A DNA stretch of 64,000 nucleotides. Source: Halobellus rufus. GTDB taxonomy: Archaea > Halobacteriota > Halobacteria > Halobacteriales > Haloferacaceae. Position numbers and translations under genes: made by a program. This document shows positions 8,426 to 16,940 of this stretch, one piece after another. How positions within the stretch are numbered: position 1 is the first letter of the stretch; each line of letters begins with the position of its first letter. The notes beneath the pieces were generated by a model. The model ran no database searches. It was not told the origin of the DNA and was given only the letters and a program-made list of their open reading frames with translations. Location: NCBI RefSeq assembly GCF_000739575.1, contig NZ_BBJO01000055.1:1-64000 (forward strand), in the 5' to 3' direction.

Positions 8426-10180
8426 ATGCCTGCGGACTTCAACTGGGCCATCGGCGGGGAAGCCGGCGATGGCATCGACTCGACGGGAAAAATATTCGCC
8501 CAGGCCCTCTCGAGAGCCGGGCGGCACGTGTTCACGTCGAAGGATTTCGCCTCACGAATCCGCGGCGGCTACACGGCGTACAAGGTCCGGACGGCGGTCG
8601 ATCCGGTCCAGAGCGTCGTCGACCGCCTCGACGTCCTGATCGCGTTGACGCCACGGACGATCGAGGAGAACCTCGAAGAGCTCCACGACGGGTCGGTCAT
8701 CATCTACGACGGCGACCGGACCACGATGGAGAACGTCGAGATCCCCGAGGGGATGATCGGACTCGACGTCCCCCTGAAACGGCTCGCCGAGGAGGCCGGC
8801 GGCGCGATTATGCGCAACGTCGTCGCCCTCGGCGCGGCCTGTGAGGTGTCTGACTTCCCGATCGAAAACCTCGACAGCGCCCTCGAAAAGCGGTTCGGCT
8901 CGAAGGGGCAGTCGCTCGTCGACAACAACAAGGAGGCCGCCCGCGCGGGGCAGGACTACGTCGCCGACGAGTACGACCACGAGTTCGACTACGAACTGGA
9001 GACGACCGACAACGACTACGTGCTGCTCAACGGCGACGAGGCCATCGGGATGGGCGCGATCGCCGCGGGCTGTAAGTTCTACGCCGGGTACCCGATCACG
9101 CCCGCGACGGACGTGATGGAGTATCTGACCGGACGGATCGAACAGTTCGGCGGGCACGTCGTGCAGGCCGAAGACGAGCTGTCGGCGATCAACATCGCGC
9201 TCGGCGCGGCGCGGGCCGGCGCGCGGTCGATGACCGCCACCTCCGGACCCGGGATCGACCTGATGTCCGAGACCTTCGGCCTCGTCGCGACCTCGGAGAC
9301 CCCCCTCGTCATCGTCGACGTGATGCGTTCGGGCCCCTCGACGGGGATGCCGACCAAGCAGGAACAGGGCGATCTGAACATGATGCTGTACGGCGGCCAC
9401 GGCGAGATCCCGCGGTTCGTGCTCGGCCCGACGACCATCTCCGAGTGCTTCTGGAAGACGGTCGAGGCGTTCAACCTCGCCGAGAAGTACCAGACGCCGG
9501 TGTACATCGCCGCCGACCTGGCGATGGCCGTCACCGAACAGACGTTCCCCCCGGAGGCCTTCGACATGGACGCGGTCGAGGTGGACAGAGGAAAGGTCGT
9601 CGACGAGGAGTCGATCGACGAGTGGCAGAACGAGAAGGGGCAGTTCAAGCCGCACGCGCTCACCGACGACGGGGTCTCCCCGCGGGCGTTCCCCGGCACC
9701 GACGGCGGCGTCCACATGTCGACGGGGCTCGAACACGACGAACTCGGACGTCGGACCGAAGACACCGAGATGCGCGTCGAGCAGGTCGACAAGCGCAACC
9801 GGAAGGTCGAGACCGCGCGGGAGCGAGAGGACTTCTCGCCGCGGGAGTTCGGCGACTCCGAGTCGGAGAACCTCGTCGTCTCGTGGGGCTCGAACGAGGG
9901 CGCGATGACCGAGGCGATCGAGTTCCTCGAGGAGGAGGGCATCGACGTGAAGTTCCTCTCGGTCCCGTACCTGTTCCCGCGACCTGACTTGACCGAGGAG
10001 GTCGAGGCCGCGGAGAACGTCGTCGTCGTCGAGTGTAACGCCACCGGTCAGTTCGCGGACGTCGTCGAACACGACACGCTCAGGCGGGTCGACCGCGTGA
10101 ACAAGTACGACGGCGTGCGGTTCAAGGCCGACGAACTCGCAAGCGATATCAAAGCGGCGCTGCAGGAGGCAGACCAATGA
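8426..10180 (+). CDS. korA: 2-oxoacid:ferredoxin oxidoreductase, alpha subunit (KorA type)
   Basis: 584 residues from ATG 8426; an in-frame extension to 8351 is rejected because homologues begin at the WAIGGEAGDGID motif. The N-terminal ~190 residues are the gamma domain fused in front of the alpha domain, which starts around YPITPATDVMEYL (near residue 219) and carries GPGIDLMSETFG. This fused two-subunit form is typical of haloarchaeal 2-oxoacid:ferredoxin oxidoreductases, which decarboxylate a 2-oxoacid to its acyl-CoA and reduce ferredoxin. The size pair (584/287) fits the 2-oxoglutarate enzyme better than the pyruvate enzyme of this class. That assignment rests on family knowledge. The stop overlaps the korB ATG. 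Confidence 0.9.
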   Translation: MPADFNWAIGGEAGDGIDSTGKIFAQALSRAGRHVFTSKDFASRIRGGYTAYKVRTAVDPVQSVVDRLDVLIALTPRTIEENLEELHDGSVIIYDGDRTTMENVEIPEGMIGLDVPLKRLAEEAGGAIMRNVVALGAACEVSDFPIENLDSALEKRFGSKGQSLVDNNKEAARAGQDYVADEYDHEFDYELETTDNDYVLLNGDEAIGMGAIAAGCKFYAGYPITPATDVMEYLTGRIEQFGGHVVQAEDELSAINIALGAARAGARSMTATSGPGIDLMSETFGLVATSETPLVIVDVMRSGPSTGMPTKQEQGDLNMMLYGGHGEIPRFVLGPTTISECFWKTVEAFNLAEKYQTPVYIAADLAMAVTEQTFPPEAFDMDAVEVDRGKVVDEESIDEWQNEKGQFKPHALTDDGVSPRAFPGTDGGVHMSTGLEHDELGRRTEDTEMRVEQVDKRNRKVETAREREDFSPREFGDSESENLVVSWGSNEGAMTEAIEFLEEEGIDVKFLSVPYLFPRPDLTEEVEAAENVVVVECNATGQFADVVEHDTLRRVDRVNKYDGVRFKADELASDIKAALQEADQ

Positions 10181-11040
10181 GCTCGGACGTTCGATTCACG
10201 GACTTCAAATCAGACAAGCAACCGACGTGGTGTCCCGGCTGCGGCGACTTCGGGACGATGAACGGGATGATGAAGGCGCTCGCGAACACGGGCAACGACC
10301 CCGACAACACGTTCATCGTGGCCGGAATCGGCTGTTCCGGCAAGATCGGGACGTACATGCGCTCGTACGCGCTCCACGGCGTCCACGGTCGCGCGCTGCC
10401 GGTCGGTACCGGCGTCAAACTCGCGAACCCCGACCTCGAAGTGATGGTCGCCGGCGGCGACGGCGACGGCTACTCGATCGGCGCGGGCCACTTCGTCCAC
10501 GCCGTCCGTCGCAACGTCGACATGACGTACGTCGTGATGGACAACCGGATCTACGGACTCACGAAGGGGCAGGCCTCGCCGACCTCGCGGATGGACTTCG
10601 AGACGTCGACGACGCCCGAAGGTCCCCAGCAGCCCCCGGTCAACCCGATGGCGCTCGCGCTCGCGTCGGGCGCGACGTTCATCGCGCAGTCGTTCTCGAC
10701 GGACGCCCAGCGGCACGCCGAGATCGTGCAGGAGGCCATCGAGCACGACGGCTTCGGCTTCGTGAACGTCTTCAGCCCCTGCGTCACCTTCAACGACGTC
10801 GACACCTACGACTACTTCCGCGACAACCTCGTCGACGTCGCCGAGGAGGGCCACGACCCGACCGACTACGACGCGGCCAAAGAGAAGATCCTCGACGCCA
10901 GCAAGGAGTATCAGGGCGTCATCTGGCAGTCCGAGAAGTCGATCCCCTACGGCGAGAAGCACGGCCTCGACACCGACATGTCCGAGATCGACGAGGGCGC
11001 GCCCGAGGGCGCGATGGACCTCGTCCGCGAGTTCTACTGA
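10177..11040 (+). CDS. korB: 2-oxoacid:ferredoxin oxidoreductase, beta subunit (KorB type)
   Basis: 287 residues, starting in the ATGA overlap with korA. It binds thiamine pyrophosphate: GDGDGYSIGAGHF followed about 25 residues later by DNRIYGLTKGQ is the TPP/Mg motif. The N-terminal WCPGCGDFG plus a cysteine further on (GIGCSGKIG) and one near the C-terminal third (FSPCVTF) are the cysteines that hold the [4Fe-4S] cluster of beta subunits. It completes the alpha2beta2 enzyme that feeds acyl-CoA and reduced ferredoxin into central metabolism. A T5 tract and a long hairpin follow the stop codon. Confidence 0.93.
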   Translation: MSSDVRFTDFKSDKQPTWCPGCGDFGTMNGMMKALANTGNDPDNTFIVAGIGCSGKIGTYMRSYALHGVHGRALPVGTGVKLANPDLEVMVAGGDGDGYSIGAGHFVHAVRRNVDMTYVVMDNRIYGLTKGQASPTSRMDFETSTTPEGPQQPPVNPMALALASGATFIAQSFSTDAQRHAEIVQEAIEHDGFGFVNVFSPCVTFNDVDTYDYFRDNLVDVAEEGHDPTDYDAAKEKILDASKEYQGVIWQSEKSIPYGEKHGLDTDMSEIDEGAPEGAMDLVREFY

Positions 11041-11046
11041 CGGACC

Positions 11047-11098
11047 TTTTTACTTCGGCGGGTTTCCGCGCTCGCTTCGCTCGCTGCGGGAACCCGCC
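11047..11098 (+). terminator. T-run and long hairpin after korB
   Basis: A T5 tract at 11047-11051, seven bases after the korB stop, is a U-rich archaeal-type termination signal. It is followed by GGCGGGTTTCCGC (11057-11069) pairing with GCGGGAACCCGCC (11086-11098), with one G-T wobble, around a loop of CTCGC-type short repeats. The hairpin may be a mobile or dispersed intergenic repeat rather than part of termination. Confidence 0.5.
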
Positions 11099-11416
11099 TC
11101 GCAAAAATCTCCACCAAAAACACCCGTTCGCTCACTCCGCTCGCTCACGGTGAACGGCGCGCTGCGCGCGCCGATCCTCCTCTCCCCGCAGTAGGCCGTT
11201 CGTCTTCCGTTGGATTCCGCCCTCTCGCGGGCGTCAGGAACGTTCCGGCGTGTTTTTACGCGCGCCCCGATTTACCACGAGTGACAATGCCCGCTGACGC
11301 CGCGACGGCCGCTCGAAGTCGCCGCCGAGCTGGACGACACCTCCAGCGCGGCGTCCGCGGGACCACCGCACCGGCACATCGGTGCGCGCAGCCAACGCAC
11401 ACTACTGGGATACGCT
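11099..11416. other. Spacer between korB and the GGR-family gene
   Basis: Contains clustered short repeats of the type CTCGCTCACGG / CTCACTCCGCTCGC common in haloarchaeal spacers, GGCGCGCTGCGCGCGCC-like palindromic sequence near 11157-11173, and a TATA-like TTTTTACG near 11252. From about 11288 to the ATG at 11417 the frame of the downstream gene stays open (residues such as LEVAAELDDTSS), but it has no upstream start codon. Also present is a 45-codon ORF (ATG 11287) in another frame. I do not call either as a gene. Confidence 0.4.
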
Positions 11417-12652
11417 ATGTCTGAGAACTACGACGTCGTCATCGCCGGCGCGGGCCCGGCCGGAGCACAGTGCGCGAGAGACCTCGCGCAGCGCGAGTAC
11501 GACGTGCTCGTGCTGGAAGCCGAACCCGAAGCGCAGTTCCCGCGGCAGTCGAACAAGTCCACGGCGGGGACGTTCGCGTCGATGACGGGGGCGTTCGGGA
11601 TCCCCGACGACGTCGTGATGCACTACACCGACGAGGTCGTCCTCGAGTCCCCCAACGAGCACTTCGTCCAACACCAGCCCGGCGCGGTCCTCGAATTCGC
11701 GGACTTCAAACGGTGGCTGGTCGCGGAGGGGCGCGAACACGGCGCGGAGTACCGCTTCGACGCCCGCGTGAACAACCCGATTACGGAAAACGGCGAGGTC
11801 GTCGGCGTCCGGTACGCGGGCGACGAGGAGGTCTACGGCGACATCGTCGTGGACGCCACGGGTCCGGCAGCGCCGCTCGCGAAGAAGCTCGGCGTCTGCG
11901 ACCTCAAGCGGGAGAACCAGGCGGTCGGCATCGAGTGGGAGATGGAGGGCGTCGAACTCGACCACCCAGACTTCGCGGACCTCTCGGAGGCGATGATGCT
12001 GCGTCTCGACCACCGGTACGCGCCCGGGGGCTACTCGTGGATCTTCCACACGGGCGGCGACACCGCGAAGGTCGGCCTGTGTTACATCCAGAACGAGAGC
12101 TACCAGCGGTACGGCGACACCTCCAAGAGCATCGACGACCACCTCACCCACTGGCTGGAGACCGACCCCCGGTTCGCGAACGCCGAGCGCATCGCGGACA
12201 AACAACAGCACCGCGGCAGCGCGCACATCCAGATGCCGGCCGATCTCAGCACGGACAACTTCATGGCGATCGGGGACACCGTGCCGACCATCGACCCGCT
12301 GTGGGGCGAGGGCATCCACAAGTGTATGGAGTCCGCGCGCGCCGCTGCCATCACGGCGGATCGCTGCCTGATGGGCTCGGAGCGGGACACGTCCGCGGAC
12401 GCGATGGCCATCTACGACGACCTCTGGCACGCCCGCGTCGCGCCGGACATGCGGACCCGGCTGACGATGACCCAGTTGCTCTACCTCGCGCCGAACGAGC
12501 GCTACGACCGCCTGATGGACGACCTGAACAGGATGGACGTCGACACGCTCAGCGACGCCAACGACGGCAGCATCCGCGGCCTCTCGAAGCTCGTCCACCT
12601 CGACGACCTCCCGCTGCTCGCCCGCTTCGCGAAACAGCGCCTCACCGAGTGA
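11417..12652 (+). CDS. Geranylgeranyl reductase-family FAD-dependent oxidoreductase
   Basis: 411 residues. The N-terminal dinucleotide-binding motif GAGPAGAQCA (residues 10-19) and the second FAD motif around GDTVPTIDPLWGEGIHK mark the p-hydroxybenzoate-hydroxylase-like GGR fold. The PLWGEGI segment corresponds to the conserved P-x-x-G-x-G-I of geranylgeranyl and digeranylgeranylglycerophospholipid reductases, which saturate the isoprenoid chains of archaeal membrane lipids. Haloarchaea carry several paralogues, and this one could act on another isoprenoid, so the substrate is unsettled. The start at 11417 gives the standard MSENYDVVIAG beginning. Not operonic with korB (376 bp spacer). An aldo/keto reductase follows after 52 bp. 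Confidence 0.75.
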   Translation: MSENYDVVIAGAGPAGAQCARDLAQREYDVLVLEAEPEAQFPRQSNKSTAGTFASMTGAFGIPDDVVMHYTDEVVLESPNEHFVQHQPGAVLEFADFKRWLVAEGREHGAEYRFDARVNNPITENGEVVGVRYAGDEEVYGDIVVDATGPAAPLAKKLGVCDLKRENQAVGIEWEMEGVELDHPDFADLSEAMMLRLDHRYAPGGYSWIFHTGGDTAKVGLCYIQNESYQRYGDTSKSIDDHLTHWLETDPRFANAERIADKQQHRGSAHIQMPADLSTDNFMAIGDTVPTIDPLWGEGIHKCMESARAAAITADRCLMGSERDTSADAMAIYDDLWHARVAPDMRTRLTMTQLLYLAPNERYDRLMDDLNRMDVDTLSDANDGSIRGLSKLVHLDDLPLLARFAKQRLTE

Positions 12653-12704
12653 GTCGGCGGCCCGTTTCCAAACCCCTAACCGAGCGGCGACCCTCTCTTC
12701 GCGT

Positions 12705-13529
12705 ATGAACCAACACGAGCAGCGACGCGCACCGCTCGCGAACGGGATGCCGATGCTCGGCCTCGGAACGTGGCAGAACGACGACCCCGAGGCGTGTGCG
12801 GCCGCCGTCGAGACCGCGCTCGAAGCGGGATACCGCCACATCGACACCGCGCAGGCGTACGGCAACGAGGAGAGCGTCGGGCGCGGGATCGAACGCGCCG
12901 ACGTCGACCGCGAGGACGTCTTCCTCGCGACGAAAGTGTGGATCGACAACCTCGCGTACGACGACGTGCTGTCGACGACTCAGGAGAGTCTCGACAAACT
13001 GGGCGTCGACGCGGTCGACCTGCTGTACGTTCACTGGCCCTCGCGCTCGTACGACCCCGAGGGGACGTTCCGCGCGTTCGACGAACTCGTCGACGCCGGA
13101 AAGGTAGACAGAATCGGCATCAGCAACTTCCTCCCCGAACAGGTCGACGAGGCGATCGAACGCGCCGACGCGCCGATCTTCGCGAACCAAGTCGAGATGC
13201 ACCCGCTGCTCCGGCAGGAGGAGCTGCGCGAGCACTGCGCCGACCGCGACGTCGAACTCGTCGCGTACTCGCCGCTGGCTCGGGGGGAGGTCTTCGACGT
13301 GCCTGAGCTGACCGAGATCGCCGAGAAGCACGACGCCAGCGAGGCGCAGGTGTCGCTCGCGTGGCTCCGCGAGAAGGGCGTGACCGCCATCCCGAAAGCG
13401 TCGAGCGAGGCACACATCCTCGACAACTGGCGCTCGCTGGACCTCGAGCTCGACGACGACGACGTCGCCGCAATCGATGCGATCGACCGGACCGACCGGC
13501 AGATCGATCCGAGTTTCGCGCCGTGGTAA
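12705..13529 (+). CDS. Aldo/keto reductase
   Basis: 274 residues, the standard single-domain AKR length. The catalytic tetrad is present: Asp47 and Tyr52 in HIDTAQAYGNEESVG, Lys77 in FLATKVW and His110 in YVHWP. The NAD(P)H site motif near the C terminus (IPKASSEAHILDN) is also present. It reduces aldehydes or ketones in the cytoplasm, but the substrate cannot be read from the sequence. The genome also encodes methylglyoxal synthase at 20061, so a detoxification role is conceivable but only a guess. A C-rich, TATA-poor stretch precedes the start. Confidence 0.9.
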   Translation: MNQHEQRRAPLANGMPMLGLGTWQNDDPEACAAAVETALEAGYRHIDTAQAYGNEESVGRGIERADVDREDVFLATKVWIDNLAYDDVLSTTQESLDKLGVDAVDLLYVHWPSRSYDPEGTFRAFDELVDAGKVDRIGISNFLPEQVDEAIERADAPIFANQVEMHPLLRQEELREHCADRDVELVAYSPLARGEVFDVPELTEIAEKHDASEAQVSLAWLREKGVTAIPKASSEAHILDNWRSLDLELDDDDVAAIDAIDRTDRQIDPSFAPW

Positions 13530-13598
13530 CGCGTAGCTGAGCGCGACCGTGGTAACCGGGGGAACCGATTTGTCTCCGCGATCCCTAGGGGGTCGCGT

Positions 13599-13793
13599 AT
13601 GGAGTTCGACCTCCCGACGACGGCCGGACTGCTCGTCCTGTTAGTCGCGCTCGGAACGGGCGTCCTGGTCGCTGCGGGCGTGATGGCGACGAGTACCGTG
13701 CTGATGATGGTGACGCCCGCGATGCTCGTGTTCGGCGTGATCTGTCTGGCGCTCGGTGTCAAACACGGCGAGTATCGCGCTCGGGAATCGTAG
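13599..13793 (+). CDS. Small two-helix membrane protein
   Basis: 64 residues, almost entirely two hydrophobic helices (LLVLLVALGTGVLVAAGVMA and MVTPAMLVFGVICLALGV) with a short polar tail, KHGEYRARES. Small integral membrane proteins of this form are common in haloarchaea, but I know of no assigned function. The sequence just before the start codon is nearly palindromic (CGCGA...CCCTAGGG...TCGCG, 13577-13597), which may be an operator or a leader hairpin. It stands alone between the aldo/keto reductase gene and the convergent DUF373 gene. Confidence 0.65.
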   Translation: MEFDLPTTAGLLVLLVALGTGVLVAAGVMATSTVLMMVTPAMLVFGVICLALGVKHGEYRARES

Positions 13794-13837
13794 GCGCGTT
13801 CACGGACTCTTCGCCGTCGAGTGCCGCTGGCGAGCGT

Positions 13838-14944
13838 TCACTGCGCGACGTCGTCGATCGTCTCGCCGCTGACGCTCGCGGCGACGCGCACGCCGACGAC
13901 GCTGACGACGATCCCGGTGACGATGAACGCGGCGAGCCGCTGCTGGGGGGTGACGACGAATTCCCACAGGCGCGGGTCCGCGAGGACGCCCTCCCGCTGG
14001 AGGAACCACCCCGCGAAGCCGCGGACGACGAGTCCGAGGGCGACGACGCCGAACGGGAGGTTCAGGTACGGCGTGCTGACGCCGTCGCTGCCGATGAGTT
14101 CGTCGAGTAGCCGTCCGGCGCTGGCGGTGAGCGCGGCGAGGGCGAGCCACGGAACGGCGCTGTAGGTGAACTGCATCGTCTGGACCACCACGGATTCGGG
14201 GTCCGGCTGCGGCGTCACGGCGAGGGCGCCGAGGAAGATGCCGACGAGTCCCAAGCCGAGACTGACGGCGTAGGTGACGACGGAGACGCGCCCGGAGTAC
14301 AGCGCCGCCCGAACGCGCTCGGGGACTTCCGAGATGAGTTCGTCGATCGCGAGCCCCTTGTACAGCAACACCGCGCCCAAAAGCGCCGCGAGGCTCGCCA
14401 GCGCGACCGTCGGCGAGAACTGCGAGAGGAGGATCGGCAGCAACAGCAGCGTCGCGCCGAGCGGGACGAGGACGGTCGTCCGAAGCTCCTCGTCGGCGAG
14501 GAACTGCTTGAGGAGGTAGTACGTCGACTCGATGTCGTGGGCCTGCCGGACGACGACCCGGTCGACCGAGTCGATCCGGACGCGGCTCTCGACGACGGGG
14601 ACGACCCGCTCGTCGTTCGCGGAGTCGAGGACGACGATCGCCGAGTCGGGGTCGTAGGTGTCGACGAGGGAGTCGACCTGCGCCGAGAGCGAGCGATCGG
14701 CCCCGACGAGGGAGTCGGTACCGCCGGAGACGACGGCGACGACCGTCTCCTCGCGCTCGTCTCGGAGGTCGCGGGCGACCCGCAGCGCCTCCAACAGGCA
14801 GTTGACGCTCGAGTCCTCCGGATCCGCGAGGCCGACGTCGGTGACGAGCGACCGCACGGCCTCCCAGCCGACGATCGGCATCTCAAGCCCCGCGGTCCGA
14901 CCGATGTCGTTCGAGCGGTCGACGCAGAGGACGAGCGTTGTCAC
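13838..14944 (-). CDS. DUF373 family membrane protein
   Basis: 368 residues from a GTG at 14944 that gives the family start VTTLVLCVDRSNDIG. The open frame extends further upstream but is low-quality Arg-rich sequence. The first ~170 residues are soluble and contain motifs such as SGGTDSLVGADR and DSAIVVLDSANDE. The rest has about seven hydrophobic helices (for example TVLVPLGATLLLLPILLS and RLAAFIVTGIVVSVVGV). DUF373 proteins (COG2237) are conserved in archaea and uncharacterised. The soluble part looks like a nucleotide- or phosphate-binding alpha/beta domain, but no reaction is known. It lies just downstream of the Rieske gene, 53 bp apart, and could share its transcript. Confidence 0.75.
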   Translation of the reverse strand: MTTLVLCVDRSNDIGRTAGLEMPIVGWEAVRSLVTDVGLADPEDSSVNCLLEALRVARDLRDEREETVVAVVSGGTDSLVGADRSLSAQVDSLVDTYDPDSAIVVLDSANDERVVPVVESRVRIDSVDRVVVRQAHDIESTYYLLKQFLADEELRTTVLVPLGATLLLLPILLSQFSPTVALASLAALLGAVLLYKGLAIDELISEVPERVRAALYSGRVSVVTYAVSLGLGLVGIFLGALAVTPQPDPESVVVQTMQFTYSAVPWLALAALTASAGRLLDELIGSDGVSTPYLNLPFGVVALGLVVRGFAGWFLQREGVLADPRLWEFVVTPQQRLAAFIVTGIVVSVVGVRVAASVSGETIDDVAQ

Positions 14945-14997
14945 AGTCGTGCGAACGGTTGACTCGGTTAAAGAAGTCTCGGTCACTCGCTCTCCGG

Positions 14998-16743
14998 TTA
15001 CTCCTCGTGGATCTGTTCCCCCCGGTTGAGCCGCTCGGCGATGCGGAACGTCTGTTCGCCGGCTCGCCGGGTCGGCGTGTGCGCGGCGAGGAACCGCGCC
15101 GCGGCGACGAGATGGATTCGGGCACGCGCTCCGTCGTCGGCTTCGTACTGGGCGAACGCCGCTTCGAGGTTCTGTCGGGGGTGGAATCCGACGTCTTCTC
15201 GAAGGAGCACCGCACCGAGTTCGCGCTTCAATGTCGACGCATCCCCGCCGGCGGCGAGGTACTCGGCGGTGAGTCGGCCGGCCCGGTTGACCTCCTCGTC
15301 GGATTCGACCTCGAAACACGCGAGTAGTCCGTCCAAGAGCTCACCGGGATTACCGTCGCCGTCCGGGTCGGGAAGCGGGGCCGGCGGCGTGTTGAGGAAC
15401 CGGTCGAGGTAGACGGACATCGCGGCGTCGAAGACCCCGCGATACGCCTCCGGGGCGTCAGTCCGCCGGCCGAGTCCGTAGACCGCGTTCGCGTAGGTGT
15501 AGGTGTGGTGGACGGTGTTCCAGTCGCGGAACTCGTTGCTCGTGCCGAAGTGAGCGATGCGGCGTCCGGCCGCGTGAGCGACGAGGCGCGCGAGGGCCTC
15601 GACGCTCGCCCCCTCGGCGACGGCCGTCGTCAGCGCGTCGATGATCTCGTGGGGATCGTCCCCCAAGAGGACGTCGAGAACGCCGTCCGGTTCGGTCCAC
15701 GTCTTCTCCGCGCCCGCCTCGACCAACTCGGGAAGCTCCTCCCCGGCGTCGTAACAGAGGCCAGCGACGTCGATCGGTTGCCGCCACGAGGAGTTCTCTT
15801 CGGCCCGGTCGGCGGCCGCGAGTCCGGGAACGAGGCTCGGAAGCACTTCGTCGGCGTGTTCCCAGCCGACGTGGTCGAGCGCCTCGAACGCCTTGTTGAC
15901 GAAGTCGAGTCGATGCCCGGAGTCGAGATAGCGGTGATCGGTAGCGGCGGCGACGAGCATTCCCGCGAGGGCCGACTCGTCGGCGTCCGCCGCGATCGCC
16001 GCGCGGAGCACGCGTTCGGCCCCGTCGGAGTCGCGGACCTCGATGTTCTCTCGGAACCACTCCGCGAGTCGCTCGGTGGCGACGTCGTCGGTCGAGAGCG
16101 CCTCCTGAACGAAGAACGGCGGTTCGCCGGAACATTCGTCGGCGACCTCCGTGAGCCCCACGTAGAGCGCGCGGCGTCGGTCCTCGGGGCGGAGGTCCGC
16201 GAGGAGATTCGCCATCGCGACCATCGTCGTGAGCCCGCGCCCCCAGCCGTCGTCGCGGTAGCGTGTGCCGAACTCGATTCCGACTCGAACCGGCTCCGTG
16301 TACGACACCCCGGCGTCGTCGAGTCCGATGACCGACTTCGCCGTGATCAGGTCGATGCTCTCCCGGAGGCTGTGATCGAGTCGGTCGCGCCAGTGTTCCT
16401 CGGGCGAGCGGTCGCGAGCGGGATTCGGATCGACGTACACGTCGCCCTCTCGAACCGCGACTGGATAGGTCCGGACGTCGTCGGCGAACGGGTCGAACGT
16501 GTCGCCGCAAGAGAGCTCGAACCGCGCGTGATGCCACGGGCACGTGAGTACCCCGTCGTCGACGGATCCCTCCGTGAGCGGAAAGCCCATGTGCGGACAC
16601 CGGTTGTCGGTGGCGTAGAACTCCCCTTCGTGGTAGAAGAGGCCGATGACGCGGCCGTCGACACGAATCGTCTGTGGGCTGTTCGTCTTCGCCTCGTCGA
16701 CGGTCGTTGCTCGAACGTAGGGGTCGTCTGATTCAGTCGACAT
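14998..16743 (-). CDS. Rieske [2Fe-2S] protein fused to a large helical, His-rich domain
   Basis: 581 residues. Residues 1-105 are a complete Rieske domain: Cys49 and His51 in RCPHMG, Cys68 and His71 in CPWHH. It follows the soluble ferredoxin-like subtype, with no membrane anchor or export signal. Residues ~110-581 are all-helical with several conserved-looking histidines: TDHRYLDSGHRLDF, VAHAAGRRIAHFG and DWNTVHHTYTYANAV. That domain has no motif of the ring-hydroxylating oxygenase alpha subunits (no 2-His-1-carboxylate signature). A distant resemblance to questin-oxidase-like proteins is possible but unproven. The likely role is a Rieske-dependent cytoplasmic redox enzyme with an unknown substrate. 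It may be co-transcribed with the DUF373 gene. Confidence 0.75.
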   Translation of the reverse strand: MSTESDDPYVRATTVDEAKTNSPQTIRVDGRVIGLFYHEGEFYATDNRCPHMGFPLTEGSVDDGVLTCPWHHARFELSCGDTFDPFADDVRTYPVAVREGDVYVDPNPARDRSPEEHWRDRLDHSLRESIDLITAKSVIGLDDAGVSYTEPVRVGIEFGTRYRDDGWGRGLTTMVAMANLLADLRPEDRRRALYVGLTEVADECSGEPPFFVQEALSTDDVATERLAEWFRENIEVRDSDGAERVLRAAIAADADESALAGMLVAAATDHRYLDSGHRLDFVNKAFEALDHVGWEHADEVLPSLVPGLAAADRAEENSSWRQPIDVAGLCYDAGEELPELVEAGAEKTWTEPDGVLDVLLGDDPHEIIDALTTAVAEGASVEALARLVAHAAGRRIAHFGTSNEFRDWNTVHHTYTYANAVYGLGRRTDAPEAYRGVFDAAMSVYLDRFLNTPPAPLPDPDGDGNPGELLDGLLACFEVESDEEVNRAGRLTAEYLAAGGDASTLKRELGAVLLREDVGFHPRQNLEAAFAQYEADDGARARIHLVAAARFLAAHTPTRRAGEQTFRIAERLNRGEQIHEE

Positions 16744-16940
16744 AGTGCGGAATCCGACGGTGTCACATCCGTTTGGTGGCGGTCCGGTCGGACCCTCCTC
16801 GAACTACGACGCCGGTCGGGTTTACACTATCGGCGAGACGAGCGACGCACTCTCGGTGAACAATCGACGCAGTCCCAAGACGAAAAAGAAAAATCGGCCA
16901 CGCGGCCGAACCGTCGGCAAATCGCTGTCGGCTCCGGCGT

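Noticed and set aside
11287..11424. 45-codon ORF upstream of the GGR-family gene
   Set aside because: Basic composition, overlaps the real start out of frame, and no supporting motif.
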